From Pseudoalteromonas ruthenica (GTDB lineage Bacteria; Pseudomonadota; Gammaproteobacteria; Enterobacterales; Alteromonadaceae): 64,000 nt of DNA. The notes under the pieces were generated by a model. That model saw only the letters and a list, made by a program, of their open reading frames with translations. It was not told the origin of the DNA and searched no databases. Each line of letters begins with the position of its first letter. Position 1 is the stretch's first letter. Positions 1-10,271 of the stretch are shown here, piece by piece. Location of the stretch: positions 2,745,501 through 2,809,500 of the forward strand of contig NZ_CP023396.1 of NCBI RefSeq assembly GCF_008808095.1, written 5' to 3'. A program made the translations under genes and the position numbers.

Positions 1-1087
1 CACGCTTGGTAAAGGCATCCATCTTGGCACCGCCTTTAGAATCCAGCTTAATATTAACCTGCGGACGCTGATATTCATCCATACCAGATTGTGCACCGGT
101 AATATGGCTACCTTCCAGAATGACCCGCTTTTTCAGTACCACAGGACGGCCTTCGCGGCTCATGATCATTTCAGTACCAGGCGGTGTCCGCCCTTGCATC
201 GCCAACCCTGGGTCAGCATCTTGGTCAACCTCACGAAACTCTAGGGTTGCCGTAGCACCTAAGATTTCTTTTGCACGCGCAGTGTCTTGTACACCGGGTA
301 ATTGCACGATAATGCGCTCTGCGCCTTGACGTTGAACATTAGGTTCAGCAACACCGATTTGGTTAATCCGGTTACGAATAATGGTTTCGTTTTGCTTGAT
401 CGCATAATCACGCAGCTCTTTAATACGCTGCTCGCTCATAGAGGCAATAAAGCCATTGTCGTTGTTGCTGTCATCAACAAACAAGTAACCCGGGTAGCGG
501 TCTTGTAAGAAGCGCTCTGCAGCGTCTTTGTCTTGCTCACTGCGCATCACCACTTGCACGCCATCGCTCCCCGCTACGCGGCGGATAGTGCGATAACGCA
601 GTTTTTCTTCGCGTAAGTCTGAGCGGAAATCCTGCTCCATCTGGTTCAGAGCGTTATCCATCGCCGTCACCATGTCAACTTCCATGGTGAAATGCACACC
701 ACCACTTAAGTCAAGACCGAGCTTCATTGGGTTACCACCAATGGCTTTTAACCATTGTGGTTGAGCTGGCGCCATGTTGATGGCAGAGATGTAATCTTCA
801 CTTAAGTTGTCGCGCAAAATGTCCTGAGCTTTAAGTTGTTGTTCGACATTTTTGAAGCGGACCAGGATCTGGCCATCGGCGAGTTTGCTCGACTTGGTTT
901 CAATTTTATTATCAGTCAGGATTTTATTTACTGTATCTAGCGCACTGAGATCGGCGTCGGTTCCCTTTGTTCCGGTAACCTGAATGGCCGGATCGCGGCC
1001 ATAGATGTTCGGGGTGGCATAAAGCACCCCGACTGCCAATACAACAAGTACGAGTAAATATTTCCATAAGGGAAACTTATTTAACAC
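1..1087 (-). CDS. secD: SecD, protein translocase accessory subunit (C-terminus outside window)
   Basis: SecD is the inner-membrane RND-like subunit that works with SecF and YajC to drive late, proton-motive-force-dependent steps of Sec export. The gene reads leftward from a GTG start at 1087, preceded by AAGGA about 7 bases upstream. About 362 codons are present and the rest lies left of the window; E. coli SecD has about 615 residues. Visible are one N-terminal membrane segment (residues 6-25), the periplasmic P1 region and the family motif GLDLSGGVHF near residue 123. It follows yajC by 18 bases, the usual yajC-secD-secF order, so it is very likely cotranscribed with yajC. Confidence 0.95.
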   Translation of the reverse strand, partial: MLNKFPLWKYLLVLVVLAVGVLYATPNIYGRDPAIQVTGTKGTDADLSALDTVNKILTDNKIETKSSKLADGQILVRFKNVEQQLKAQDILRDNLSEDYISAINMAPAQPQWLKAIGGNPMKLGLDLSGGVHFTMEVDMVTAMDNALNQMEQDFRSDLREEKLRYRTIRRVAGSDGVQVVMRSEQDKDAAERFLQDRYPGYLFVDDSNNDNGFIASMSEQRIKELRDYAIKQNETIIRNRINQIGVAEPNVQRQGAERIIVQLPGVQDTARAKEILGATATLEFREVDQDADPGLAMQGRTPPGTEMIMSREGRPVVLKKRVILEGSHITGAQSGMDEYQRPQVNIKLDSKGGAKMDAFTKR

Positions 1088-1105
1088 GTATCTTTCCTTT
1101 TTGGT

Positions 1106-1444
1106 TTATAGCGACTTCATTGTGCCTTTGGGTAGTACTGCGCTAATCGCAGACTTCTGCACTGTTACTTCGGTTTGGTCGTTCAGCGAGATAAGCACAA
1201 AGTCTTTATCTTCAGACACCTTAGTGATCTTACCAACCATGCCGCCTTGAGTAAGCACTTCATCACCTTTGGCTAAAGCGCTCATTAGGTTTTTGTGCTC
1301 TTTTACTCGCTTAGCTTGCGGGCGGTAGATAAGAAAGTAAAAAACCAAACCGAAAATGGCCAGCATAATTAGCATTTCATAGCCACCACCAGCTGGTGCG
1401 GCGCCCGCTGTGCTTGCATGTGCGTTTGCAATAAATAAACTCAT
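1106..1444 (-). CDS. yajC: YajC, Sec translocase accessory protein
   Basis: This 112-residue protein has a short N-terminal periplasmic stretch, one membrane helix (about residues 22-42, MLIMLAIFGLVFYFLIYRPQ) and the conserved RPQAKR segment, then a small cytoplasmic domain with KGDEVLTQGGMVGKI. This is the standard YajC layout and length. YajC binds the SecDF complex and is not essential in E. coli. It lies between tgt and secD, in the tgt-yajC-secD-secF order common in gammaproteobacteria. Confidence 0.96.
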   Translation of the reverse strand: MSLFIANAHASTAGAAPAGGGYEMLIMLAIFGLVFYFLIYRPQAKRVKEHKNLMSALAKGDEVLTQGGMVGKITKVSEDKDFVLISLNDQTEVTVQKSAISAVLPKGTMKSL

Positions 1445-1500
1445 CAGGTAGTCCCCTTAAGTACTTAACTATTAATTTTAGTGTTGTAAATTACAGGCAA

Positions 1501-1517
1501 GCCCGCACAAGGCGGGC
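1501..1517 (-). terminator. GC-rich hairpin between tgt and yajC
   Basis: GCCCGC-ACAAG-GCGGGC forms a perfect 6-bp stem just after the tgt stop codon. No run of T follows on the minus strand, so it is at best a weak or processing hairpin rather than a full terminator. It may set the relative expression of tgt and yajC-secDF. Confidence 0.4.
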
Positions 1518-1522
1518 CGCAA

Positions 1523-2737
<1,215 letters not shown>

Positions 2738-2777
2738 CTATGAATTGGGGCGAATCGAAGAAATAAAAGCAACAAAT

Positions 2778-2804
2778 AAAAAAAGCCGCTTCTTGCGGCT
2801 TTTT
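2778..2804. terminator. Bidirectional intrinsic terminator after queA
   Basis: A-run, GCCGC stem, TTCTT loop, GCGGC stem and T-run. The hairpin with A/T tracts on both sides works in either direction. It sits directly after the queA stop codon and ends queA transcription before tgt. Confidence 0.85.
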
Positions 2805-2805
2805 C

Positions 2806-3846
2806 TTAGTCTTTATCTTGGCGGGTTAAAAACATCGCATCGCCATAACTAAAGAAACGATAACGCTCTTTGATAGCCTCTTGATAGGCCGACATAATAT
2901 GCTCCTGCCCAGAGAATGCGCTGACCAGCATAATTAATGTGGACTCCGGTAAGTGGAAGTTTGTGATCATGGCATCGACGACATTGAACTGATACCCAGG
3001 GTAGATAAAGATATCGGTATCGCCAACATAACTAATGAGCTCACCGCCACCGATTTTTGCTGCCGATTCCAAAGAGCGCACCGAGGTTGTGCCCACGGCA
3101 ATAACCCGCCCGCCTTGGGCTTTAGTTTTCGCAATGGCATCAACAACATCTTGTGGTACATCAATGTATTCTGAGTGCATATGATGCTCTTGAACGCTGT
3201 CTACCCGCACCGGCTGAAACGTCCCTGCACCAACGTGTAGGGTCACAAACGCCATAGCAACGCCTTTGTCCTTTAACGCAGCCATTAACGGCTCATCAAA
3301 ATGTAATCCGGCTGTTGGTGCGGCAACTGCACCGGGTTTTTCACCATACACAGTTTGATAACGCTGCTTATCTTCATCAGTATCAGGGCGGTCGATATAC
3401 GGAGGCAAAGGCATATGGCCAATCTGCTCAAGGGTGTCTAACACTGACATATCACCTTTGAGCTCAAGCTCGAACAGCTCGCCTTGACGGCCAATCATTT
3501 CCATCTGCGCTTGCCCTTCAAGAACCATCACCGTTCCCGGTTTAGGTGACTTATTGGCTCTCACATGCGCCAGCACACGCTTATCATCAAGCACTCTTTC
3601 TACAAGCACTTCCACCTTGCCACCAGAGCGCTTTTGTCCATGCATACGGGCAGGGATCACTTTGGTGTTATTAAACACCAACAGATCACCAGGCTCGATG
3701 AAGTCAATGATGTCCTTGAAAATATGGTGGGTGGTATTACCGCTGTTACCCTCTACTTTTAACAGGCGACTTTGGCTACGTTCCTTTTGCGGAAATCGAG
3801 CGATCAATTCTTCAGGTAGCTCAAAACTAAAATCGGCCACGCGCAT
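2806..3846 (-). CDS. queA: S-adenosylmethionine:tRNA ribosyltransferase-isomerase
   Basis: QueA moves the ribosyl part of SAM onto preQ1-modified tRNA to form epoxyqueuosine. The protein begins [19 protein letters not shown], the classic QueA N-terminus, and contains [15 protein letters not shown], the TAGLHF segment and the C-terminal [12 protein letters not shown]. The ATG at 3846 is chosen because it has GGAG 9 bases upstream; an in-frame ATG 11 codons further upstream lacks such a site. The 346 residues are close to the family's usual 340-360. Confidence 0.97.
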   Translation of the reverse strand: MRVADFSFELPEELIARFPQKERSQSRLLKVEGNSGNTTHHIFKDIIDFIEPGDLLVFNNTKVIPARMHGQKRSGGKVEVLVERVLDDKRVLAHVRANKSPKPGTVMVLEGQAQMEMIGRQGELFELELKGDMSVLDTLEQIGHMPLPPYIDRPDTDEDKQRYQTVYGEKPGAVAAPTAGLHFDEPLMAALKDKGVAMAFVTLHVGAGTFQPVRVDSVQEHHMHSEYIDVPQDVVDAIAKTKAQGGRVIAVGTTSVRSLESAAKIGGGELISYVGDTDIFIYPGYQFNVVDAMITNFHLPESTLIMLVSAFSGQEHIMSAYQEAIKERYRFFSYGDAMFLTRQDKD

Positions 3847-3918
3847 GGGTTTTCTCCGGGGTGCTGAAAATCGCGCCAATTCTAGTTCCCCCCTTGACTG
3901 AAATCAAGCGCATAGCGC

Positions 3919-3945
3919 TTGTCTCGGGTGACAATTACCTATAAT
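3919..3945 (+). promoter_or_regulatory. Candidate sigma-70 promoter for the GGDEF-EAL gene
   Basis: A perfect -10 hexamer TATAAT (3940-3945) has TTGTCT 15 bases upstream; CTTGTC gives 16. It sits 45 bases before the likely ATG at 3990 in the queA divergent gap. The spacing is short, so the -35 is uncertain while the -10 is convincing. Confidence 0.45.
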
Positions 3946-3989
3946 CTAGCGGATTCAATTTAGGTCTTAAACAGTTGGGTTGCGATACC

Positions 3990-6491
3990 ATGGCTACGCC
4001 GTTGAGCCTCATGATAGTCAATGCCAGTGCAGTTGAGCGCAGCATCATTAAACGTACTTTGGGGCGTCTCGATATTTTCTCTGTGCTTGAGTTCGCAGAC
4101 TCCCAAGAAGCATTGCAGGTGCTGAAAGAACGCGCGGTAAGCTTAGTGATTACCGGACTGGATGTAGGCACCATTGATGGCTGGCGCTTTTCACGAATGA
4201 TTCGCTCCGGATTGCTGAAAACCCCTAAACACACCCCGATTGTACTGACTCCCCCTTTTTATTGTGAACGTATCGCCGAAACCACAGCTCGCAGCTATGG
4301 TATTGATGCGGTTGTGCCCATTGAGCGCCAAGATTTACTACCGCAAACACTGGCCAATGTTCTGTCCACGCAACTAGATAAAAGCAGTCGTTTAGGCCTG
4401 CTGTTACTCGAAGCCGATAGCACCAAAGCAAAAGCGATGAGTGAGGCCTTAGCGTTAAACTTTGCCGTTGAAGTATGCAGCTCTGTGCGCCAAGCCTTAA
4501 GCACGTATTTGCAAGGGCGTTACGCCATCGTATTGCTAGATGCCAGTATTGCCAATGCCGAGACTGCTAACGAGTTGGTTCAAAGTATTCTCTCTCATAA
4601 TGCCAGCCAAGCGATTGTCACTATTATAGATAGCCACGACGCTGACTATGCTGAGCGTTTATTGTTGAGCGGCGTCACCGACTTTATTCGTCGCCCTTAC
4701 AATGACGCACTACTAATGAAAGTGTGTGACCACGCCGCGCGTCGTGAAGACTTTATAGCCAGCTACAGCGAGTTTGAGAAGAAAGTGGCGCAGCTAAGCC
4801 AAAGTCAATCACGCTATAAAGAGCTCTATTCAGCGCACCAACGCATTCTTATGCATCTCAATACCATCGTTATGGAGCTCGACGAGCAAGGCTGCATCCG
4901 CTTTATTAACCCAGCCTGGGAAGCAAATACCGGGTATGGTTTAAAGCAAAGTATTGGCAAGCCGCTTACCAACTACGCGTTAGCGCATGACCAAGCAAGG
5001 CTCCAGCAAGTATTGAGCGCTGTTGCTCAGGGTGAGCAGCAGCGGCGCAAGATAGAAGTGCAACTGGTTACACAACAAGGCAATAGCGCTTGGTTTGAAT
5101 GCCGTTTCCAGCATGTTAATGAAGCCAATGCTGGCGCGGTGATCACCGCTTCCATCGACAATATTGAAGAGCGCAAGCAGGCGGAGTTACAGTTACAGCA
5201 CTTAGCATTACACGATACCCTTACAGGGCTTCACAACCGCTATTATTTTGACCAACAACTCTCTCAGTTGTGTCGCCAAACCCGTGCTGATGATGAGCAC
5301 GCGTTGATTTACATCGACCTTGACCACTTCAAAATTATTAACGACAGCAAGGGCCACCAAGAAGGTGACGTTGTTCTTAAAGAGGTCGCCAACTTATTCC
5401 AAGAGCATATCGGCGATAGCCATTTAGTCTTTCGCATCGGCGGCGATGAGTTCGCTATTTTACTTAGAGACACCCCATTTTTAGACGCTCATATGGTGGC
5501 TGAAGGGGTATGTATGGCCATTGATAGCTACCAGTTCCATTGCCAAGAGCAGCTCTACTCTATTAGTTGCTCAATCGGCATCACACAAATATCGGCACAG
5601 AACAACGATGCTAGCGAATGCCTTAAGCAGGCTGATATCGCACTGTATATTGCCAAAAGTCAGGGCCGTAATTTAGTGCATTGCTATGATGCTCGTGACT
5701 CGCAAAGTAATGCGATGCAAAGTGGCTTGGAATGGGGTCACAATGTGCGCTCGGCACTGCAGCAAAACAACATCGAGTTACACTATCAGGCCGTGTGGGA
5801 CATTAAGCGCTCGCGTATTGCTTATTATGAGGCCCTATTAAGGCTGGTTGTTGATGACGAGCTTATCTACCCGAACCAATTTATCCCAGCCCTTGAAATG
5901 CTCAATGACAGCTACTTGATGGACCAATGTGTAGTTCGCCGAGCGATTAGCGATCTCAGTGAAAACCCGCAGTTACAGCGTGTTGCCATCAACCTCTCGG
6001 CGCAATCGTTTTTAGATGAGCGTTTATTGCCACATATCCGCGCCATGCTCAATGACTATCACGTCGATCCCAAGCGCGTTATTTTTGAAATTACCGAAAG
6101 TGCCAGCATTGATAACCTGAGTGCAACCCGAGACATGATCTGCGCGCTTAACGAGCTTGGCTGTGACTTTTCCATTGATGATTTTGGTACTGGATTTAGT
6201 ACCTTTGACTATCTCAAGCGCTTGCCAGCGCAGCATGTCAAAATTGACGGCTCATTCGTGCGCGATATGCAACATGACCCCATAGACTATGCGTTGGTTA
6301 AGGCCATCAACGATATTTCACGCTCGCTGAAAAAGCATTCAGTAGCGGAATACGTTGAAAACAAAGAAATTTATAACCTACTTAAAGAAATTGGTGTCGA
6401 TTACGCTCAAGGCTACTTTATTGCCAAACCCGCCCCGATAGCGTCACTGCAAAACAATCAAAAAATAATCTCTGCAAAAACATCTAGCTAA
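3990..6491 (+). CDS. REC-REC-PAS-GGDEF-EAL cyclic-di-GMP signalling protein
   Basis: The 833-residue cytoplasmic protein has two receiver-like domains (about 5-120 and 130-250), a short coiled stretch, a PAS domain (about 280-400), a GGDEF domain (about 405-565) with intact RIGGDEFAIL, and an EAL domain (about 580-825) with YEALLRL, INLSAQ, FEITES, IDDFGTGF and AQGYFIAKP. Both catalytic motifs look intact, so it may make and degrade c-di-GMP. No RxxD inhibitory site precedes GGDEF. The first receiver lacks the phospho-acceptor Asp (a Gly occupies it), whereas the second has LLDAS. The ATG is used rather than an upstream in-frame TTG at 3975. It is monocistronic. Confidence 0.9.
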   Translation: MATPLSLMIVNASAVERSIIKRTLGRLDIFSVLEFADSQEALQVLKERAVSLVITGLDVGTIDGWRFSRMIRSGLLKTPKHTPIVLTPPFYCERIAETTARSYGIDAVVPIERQDLLPQTLANVLSTQLDKSSRLGLLLLEADSTKAKAMSEALALNFAVEVCSSVRQALSTYLQGRYAIVLLDASIANAETANELVQSILSHNASQAIVTIIDSHDADYAERLLLSGVTDFIRRPYNDALLMKVCDHAARREDFIASYSEFEKKVAQLSQSQSRYKELYSAHQRILMHLNTIVMELDEQGCIRFINPAWEANTGYGLKQSIGKPLTNYALAHDQARLQQVLSAVAQGEQQRRKIEVQLVTQQGNSAWFECRFQHVNEANAGAVITASIDNIEERKQAELQLQHLALHDTLTGLHNRYYFDQQLSQLCRQTRADDEHALIYIDLDHFKIINDSKGHQEGDVVLKEVANLFQEHIGDSHLVFRIGGDEFAILLRDTPFLDAHMVAEGVCMAIDSYQFHCQEQLYSISCSIGITQISAQNNDASECLKQADIALYIAKSQGRNLVHCYDARDSQSNAMQSGLEWGHNVRSALQQNNIELHYQAVWDIKRSRIAYYEALLRLVVDDELIYPNQFIPALEMLNDSYLMDQCVVRRAISDLSENPQLQRVAINLSAQSFLDERLLPHIRAMLNDYHVDPKRVIFEITESASIDNLSATRDMICALNELGCDFSIDDFGTGFSTFDYLKRLPAQHVKIDGSFVRDMQHDPIDYALVKAINDISRSLKKHSVAEYVENKEIYNLLKEIGVDYAQGYFIAKPAPIASLQNNQKIISAKTSS

Positions 6492-6577
6492 GTAATAACG
6501 AACGAAATTTAACAATTTAGCGCTTTTTCTGAGCGCTCATTTAGCTATACTCAAATTATTCAGTGCGCTGTGAGAGA

Positions 6578-6614
6578 AGCAGGTTAAGCACGTACAGTTA
6601 ATTATTAACCTGCT
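6578..6614. repeat. 10-bp inverted repeat in the 3' gap after the GGDEF-EAL gene
   Basis: AGCAGGTTAA and TTAACCTGCT are perfect complements separated by 17 bases. The repeat lies between the GGDEF-EAL gene and a small membrane protein gene. It has no T-tract, so it could be an operator or a leader structure. A shorter AGCGCT hairpin lies just upstream. Confidence 0.4.
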
Positions 6615-6734
6615 GAAAATACTAAATAAATCATAAAGCCCAACAATGGAATGTGGCATAGCCGGAGAGGTTATATCGGCTTAGAAGACATTGTCTATCA
6701 ATGACATCAACAAGGCTCGTTAAGGAAAATCAAC

Positions 6735-6938
6735 ATGACTGCTTTAGTAACATTACTGCTGAGTATAAACATGCTCATCGCCAGCCAGTGCTACCTTCAC
6801 GCCAAGCGCAAGGGGTATCCGGTACGGCTGTTTTTAGCACTGGGTGTTATTCCGTATTTTAACCTTGTGGTCTGGGTCTATTTGTTGTTTTTACCGGCAC
6901 TAGAAAAGCCCCTGTTTAAACCAAAATCAACACCTTAG
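6735..6938 (+). CDS. Small membrane protein, unknown function
   Basis: This 67-residue protein has two predicted membrane segments (about residues 2-21 and 32-54) joined by a basic loop HAKRKGYPVR. AAGGA 7 bases before the ATG supports it as real. I do not recognise a family. The roughly 240-base leader upstream holds an inverted repeat and AT-rich promoter-like sequence. It ends close to the convergent oxyR-like gene. Confidence 0.6.
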   Translation: MTALVTLLLSINMLIASQCYLHAKRKGYPVRLFLALGVIPYFNLVVWVYLLFLPALEKPLFKPKSTP

Positions 6939-6951
6939 ACAGCTAGGTTCA

Positions 6952-7872
6952 TTAAGGCTCTTCACTGCCCACCGTGCTGCAAGTACGCAGGAACTCACCG
7001 ACTTTATCGCTGAATAGCCGGAAGTCACCGATTCTTCCTGTGGTCTTGCGCCAAATTAAACCAACATCGCGATGTGCATCAGCGCCGGAGCTGGTAGCCA
7101 CCAGCGGCTTGGCATCAAGTATGCCCGCGTTAATCGCCATTTGTGGTAAAAATGTAACGCCCAACTTATATTCCACCATCGACAGCAAGGTGTGTAAATT
7201 CGCGGCTTCGAATGGGTTGATGCAACTCGCTCGCTCCAAATTACACGCACTGAGCGCATGCCCGGTCATACAGTGCTCACGTTCAAGGAGGAATACGCTG
7301 TGCTCTGGAAGCGCGTTGTAATCCACCGACTCATCAATGGGATAGTCTTTGTGTTTCACGAGGTAGAACTTGTCTTTTGCCAATATCTGCGTGTGAAAGC
7401 GTCCAGTTTCATAAGGCAGTGCTAGCAGCGCGATATCGATATGGCCATGCTCTAACTTATCGAGTAGGTTATCACTGGTGTCTTCTACCAGCACTAAATC
7501 TAAGTCTTTAAACGTTTCTTTGCAGTAGCAATAAAGTGGCGCAGCGACAAAGCTAGCAATAGTCGGAATAACGCCAAGCGTTAGCGTACCGCTAAGCGGG
7601 TGCAGATGGCTGCGGGTCAGCTCTTTCACACTCATGGTGTCGTTAATTATTTGCTTGGCCTTCGCTACCACCTCTTCGCCAATGCTGGTGAACATTAAAC
7701 TGCGGTTTTCACGCTCAATAAGTTGCACGCCAAGATTTTCTTCAAGGTTTTGAATCGCGCTACTCAAAGTCGACTGGCCGATATAACAGGCGCTAGCTGC
7801 GCGACCAAAATGTTGATGCTGATGAACTGCGATTAAATATTGTAGTTGCTTGATACTAGGCAGGTTGGTCAT
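6952..7872 (-). CDS. oxyR: LysR-family peroxide sensor, OxyR type
   Basis: The N-terminal winged helix-turn-helix (residues 5-65) and LysR effector domain fit the 300-residue OxyR family. Cys201 and Cys210, separated by eight residues in EHCMTGHALSAC, match the spacing of the redox pair Cys199-Cys208 of E. coli OxyR, which forms a disulfide with peroxide. From family knowledge it should activate catalase and peroxiredoxin genes. No catalase gene is adjacent; the upstream neighbour is pitA, also on the minus strand. Confidence 0.85.
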   Translation of the reverse strand: MTNLPSIKQLQYLIAVHQHQHFGRAASACYIGQSTLSSAIQNLEENLGVQLIERENRSLMFTSIGEEVVAKAKQIINDTMSVKELTRSHLHPLSGTLTLGVIPTIASFVAAPLYCYCKETFKDLDLVLVEDTSDNLLDKLEHGHIDIALLALPYETGRFHTQILAKDKFYLVKHKDYPIDESVDYNALPEHSVFLLEREHCMTGHALSACNLERASCINPFEAANLHTLLSMVEYKLGVTFLPQMAINAGILDAKPLVATSSGADAHRDVGLIWRKTTGRIGDFRLFSDKVGEFLRTCSTVGSEEP

Positions 7873-7951
7873 GTTTATTGCTCACAAATAAAAAGACCCC
7901 AACACCGAGGGCGCTGAGATCTTTTCAAGCTAAAAGACGGTTCTGTCATGT

Positions 7952-7975
7952 GTTGTGGGAGGTAACTCCCACAAC
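7952..7975 (-). terminator. Hairpin directly after pitA
   Basis: GTTGTGGGA-GGTAAC-TCCCACAAC is a perfect 9-bp stem beginning four bases after the pitA stop. No T-tract follows on the minus strand, so it may be a factor-assisted terminator or an mRNA-stabilising 3' hairpin. Confidence 0.5.
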
Positions 7976-7979
7976 GACG

Positions 7980-9248
7980 TTATACGCCGAATACTGTTCT
8001 TAATATGTAGAAGATTACAATAGCAAGAGCAGCACCAACAGGCAATGTTATTACCCAAGAAACCACAATGTTTCTGATCACACTCATATTCAGTGCAGCA
8101 ATGCCGCGTGCCATACCCACACCCAAAACGGCACCGACTAGTGTTTGCGTGGTCGAAATTGGCAAGCCAGTATCAGAGGCAATAACTACTGTTGATGCGG
8201 CTGCAAGCTCAGCTGCAAAGCCTCGGCTTGGCGTTAAGTGCGTAATTCCTTCACCAATGGTTTTAATCACTTTCTTACCTAAGATAGCAAGACCCATTAC
8301 GATACCTAAGCCACCTAAAGGAAGAATCCACCATGCAAGTGCTGCTTTTTTCGCAAGCTCACCGTTATTTTCAACGATATTTACAACGGCAGCAAGTGGG
8401 CCTATGGCGTTGGCAACATCGTTCGAACCGTGTGCAAAAGCCATACAACAAGCGGTCAGTACCATCAGTACGGCAAACACTTTCTCAACGTTGTTAAACT
8501 GCATTGCCTTATCGGCTTTAGGGTCCATTTTTAGGCGTTTAATGGCAAGCATACCAATAATGCCGATAAGCACAGCAATAGCTACCGACAAGGCATACCC
8601 TTCAACCGTTCCTAGGTTGATACCAATGTGCTTTAAGCCTTTTTTGATAGTCACCAAGGACATGACAAAACCAGCCAAACCCATATAGATAGGTACGTAG
8701 CGTTTAGCATTATCCAGTGGGTTATTGGTATCAAAAATAAGCTTTTGCGCGCTCATAAAGATAAGGTAAGCAATGAAGCCTGATAGCGCAGGCGTCACCA
8801 CCCAGCTACCCACAATCCCCGCAACCTTGGTCCATTGAATCGCTTCGCTACCTACAGCAACGAGAGCAAAACCAATAATAGCGCCGATAATAGAGTGTGT
8901 TGTGGAAACAGGCCAGCCTAAAAAGGACGCAATTAATAACCAGCTACCGGCCGCGAATAATGCTGAAATCATGCCCAACACCATCAGTTCGGGGATATCA
9001 GCAAACGGAGCGGCGTCAATAATGCCTTTACGTATGGTCGATGTAACCTCACCACCGGCTAAATATGCGCCAGCGAATTCGAAGATCATCGCAATGATAA
9101 TCGCTTGTTTAATGGTCAGTGCTTTAGAGCCCACTGACGTACCCATTGCATTGGCTACGTCATTGGCACCGATGCCATAAGCCATGAAGAAACCTACCGC
9201 AGCGGCAACCAACACCAGCACGGTACCGTAGGACGAAATAATATCCAT
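7980..9248 (-). CDS. pitA: Low-affinity inorganic phosphate transporter, PiT family
   Basis: The 422-residue inner-membrane carrier has about ten hydrophobic segments and the duplicated PiT signature: GANDVANAMG near residue 27 and GSNDVANAIG in the second half. PiT carriers import metal-phosphate with protons. It follows a DUF47 gene by 75 bases, a pairing (pap-pit) seen in many bacteria. It is the constitutive or phosphate-replete counterpart of the Pst system encoded next door. Confidence 0.95.
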   Translation of the reverse strand: MDIISSYGTVLVLVAAAVGFFMAYGIGANDVANAMGTSVGSKALTIKQAIIIAMIFEFAGAYLAGGEVTSTIRKGIIDAAPFADIPELMVLGMISALFAAGSWLLIASFLGWPVSTTHSIIGAIIGFALVAVGSEAIQWTKVAGIVGSWVVTPALSGFIAYLIFMSAQKLIFDTNNPLDNAKRYVPIYMGLAGFVMSLVTIKKGLKHIGINLGTVEGYALSVAIAVLIGIIGMLAIKRLKMDPKADKAMQFNNVEKVFAVLMVLTACCMAFAHGSNDVANAIGPLAAVVNIVENNGELAKKAALAWWILPLGGLGIVMGLAILGKKVIKTIGEGITHLTPSRGFAAELAAASTVVIASDTGLPISTTQTLVGAVLGVGMARGIAALNMSVIRNIVVSWVITLPVGAALAIVIFYILRTVFGV

Positions 9249-9323
9249 CAGAATAACCTTATTGTCTTAACTTTGTTTGAGCCAGCAGTGTGTTCATATT
9301 GTCTTTGCTGGATCTTGGCAATG

Positions 9324-10001
9324 TTAACGAGCTAGCAATACTTCTAAACGCGAACCAACGCGCTCAGCAATATCGGCTAAATCGCCCACCCACTCGATGA
9401 TCTTGTACAAGAACATGACATCAACAGGGTTTAGTGTATCTTCAATGCGACGCAATTCTTGACGTAGCTTAATTTGCATATCGTCTGTGTCTTGCTCAAT
9501 CGCATCAAGTTCGGCGAGCATTTTCTCAACCAGGGTTACTTCACGACCACGGAAGCCTGTTTCAAGTAATTCATCTAGCTCATTAATAGCTTTTGATGCT
9601 TGCTTGGTGGCGTCCACACAGCGTGATAGATACTGTAAGAAGTCGCTTTGGATGGTTTTTGGGATTGCCATCTCACGGCCAATAACGCGTCCAGCTATGT
9701 CTTTAGCTTTATTGGCTATCTTGTCTTGGTGGGTGATCAGTTCGAGCAAATCGGTGCGCTCAACTGGAAGGAACAGTCCACGTGGAAGATTAAGTCTAAT
9801 CTCACGTTTAAGATCATCGGCCTCACGCTCTATGGAGCGTATTTTAAGACGTAACTCTTCCGCTTCTTGCCATTGAGACTCAAATACATGCTCAAAAAAG
9901 GGAATGAGTAGCGCACTTGCTTTGTGCACTTTTTTAATATGATCTTCAATTGGTTTAATAGGTGATTTTGCAAAAACCCCTAAAAACGCATTACTAGGCA
10001 T
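9324..10001 (-). CDS. DUF47/TIGR00153 PhoU-like Pit accessory protein
   Basis: The 225-residue all-helical protein is rich in charged residues, with KSPIKPIEDHIKKV at the N-terminus and repeated E/D-rich helices typical of the PhoU fold. Genes of this family usually sit before pit and are called pap; a role in Pit activity or its regulation is inferred from that linkage. A reversed Pho-box-like repeat lies 34-55 bases upstream of the start. Confidence 0.85.
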   Translation of the reverse strand: MPSNAFLGVFAKSPIKPIEDHIKKVHKASALLIPFFEHVFESQWQEAEELRLKIRSIEREADDLKREIRLNLPRGLFLPVERTDLLELITHQDKIANKAKDIAGRVIGREMAIPKTIQSDFLQYLSRCVDATKQASKAINELDELLETGFRGREVTLVEKMLAELDAIEQDTDDMQIKLRQELRRIEDTLNPVDVMFLYKIIEWVGDLADIAERVGSRLEVLLAR

Positions 10002-10034
10002 AACTGACCCTTTGAATCTAAGTTTGCAATAAAA

Positions 10035-10056
10035 CCGTCATAAATAGGTCATAAAC
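10035..10056 (+). promoter_or_regulatory. Pho-box-like repeat upstream of pap-pitA (reverse orientation)
   Basis: CCGTCAT-AAAT-AGGTCAT-AAAC reproduces the 7+4 architecture of PhoB sites (consensus CTGTCAT plus 4 AT-rich bases) with 6/7 and 5/7 matches. It points away from the pap-pitA genes, overlapping the expected promoter area, so repression rather than activation is the likelier reading. Confidence 0.5.
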
Positions 10057-10222
10057 ATAGACTACATTGGTTTTGTAGGCTCGTTTCTTTGCTATTTTCC
10101 ACGACTTAGTTTAACTATGCTTTCGAGCGCAATTTTACCCTATGTGCAGCTCAAACGCATCGAATTTCATGCCTTATTCAGTAAGCTTTTACACTCAACT
10201 GGCAATGATTATTTAACATCAT

Positions 10223-10251
10223 AAAAAAAGGGCAAATGTCCGTATTTGCCC
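10223..10251 (-). terminator. phoU-pst intrinsic terminator
   Basis: On the minus strand the sequence reads GGGCAAAT, a 6-base loop, ATTTGCCC and a run of seven T. It lies 20 bases after the phoU stop and ends the pst-phoU transcript. Confidence 0.9.
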
Positions 10252-10271
10252 ATCTTTATTTTCTAAAATAA

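Noticed and set aside
6492..6734. c-di-GMP riboswitch in the leader after the GGDEF-EAL gene
   Set aside because: The conserved GEMM loop sequences are not present.
8068..8688. 206-codon ORF antisense to pitA
   Set aside because: It mirrors the regular hydrophobic codons of pitA, has low-complexity Ala/Ser/Thr/Pro composition, and lacks a ribosome site.
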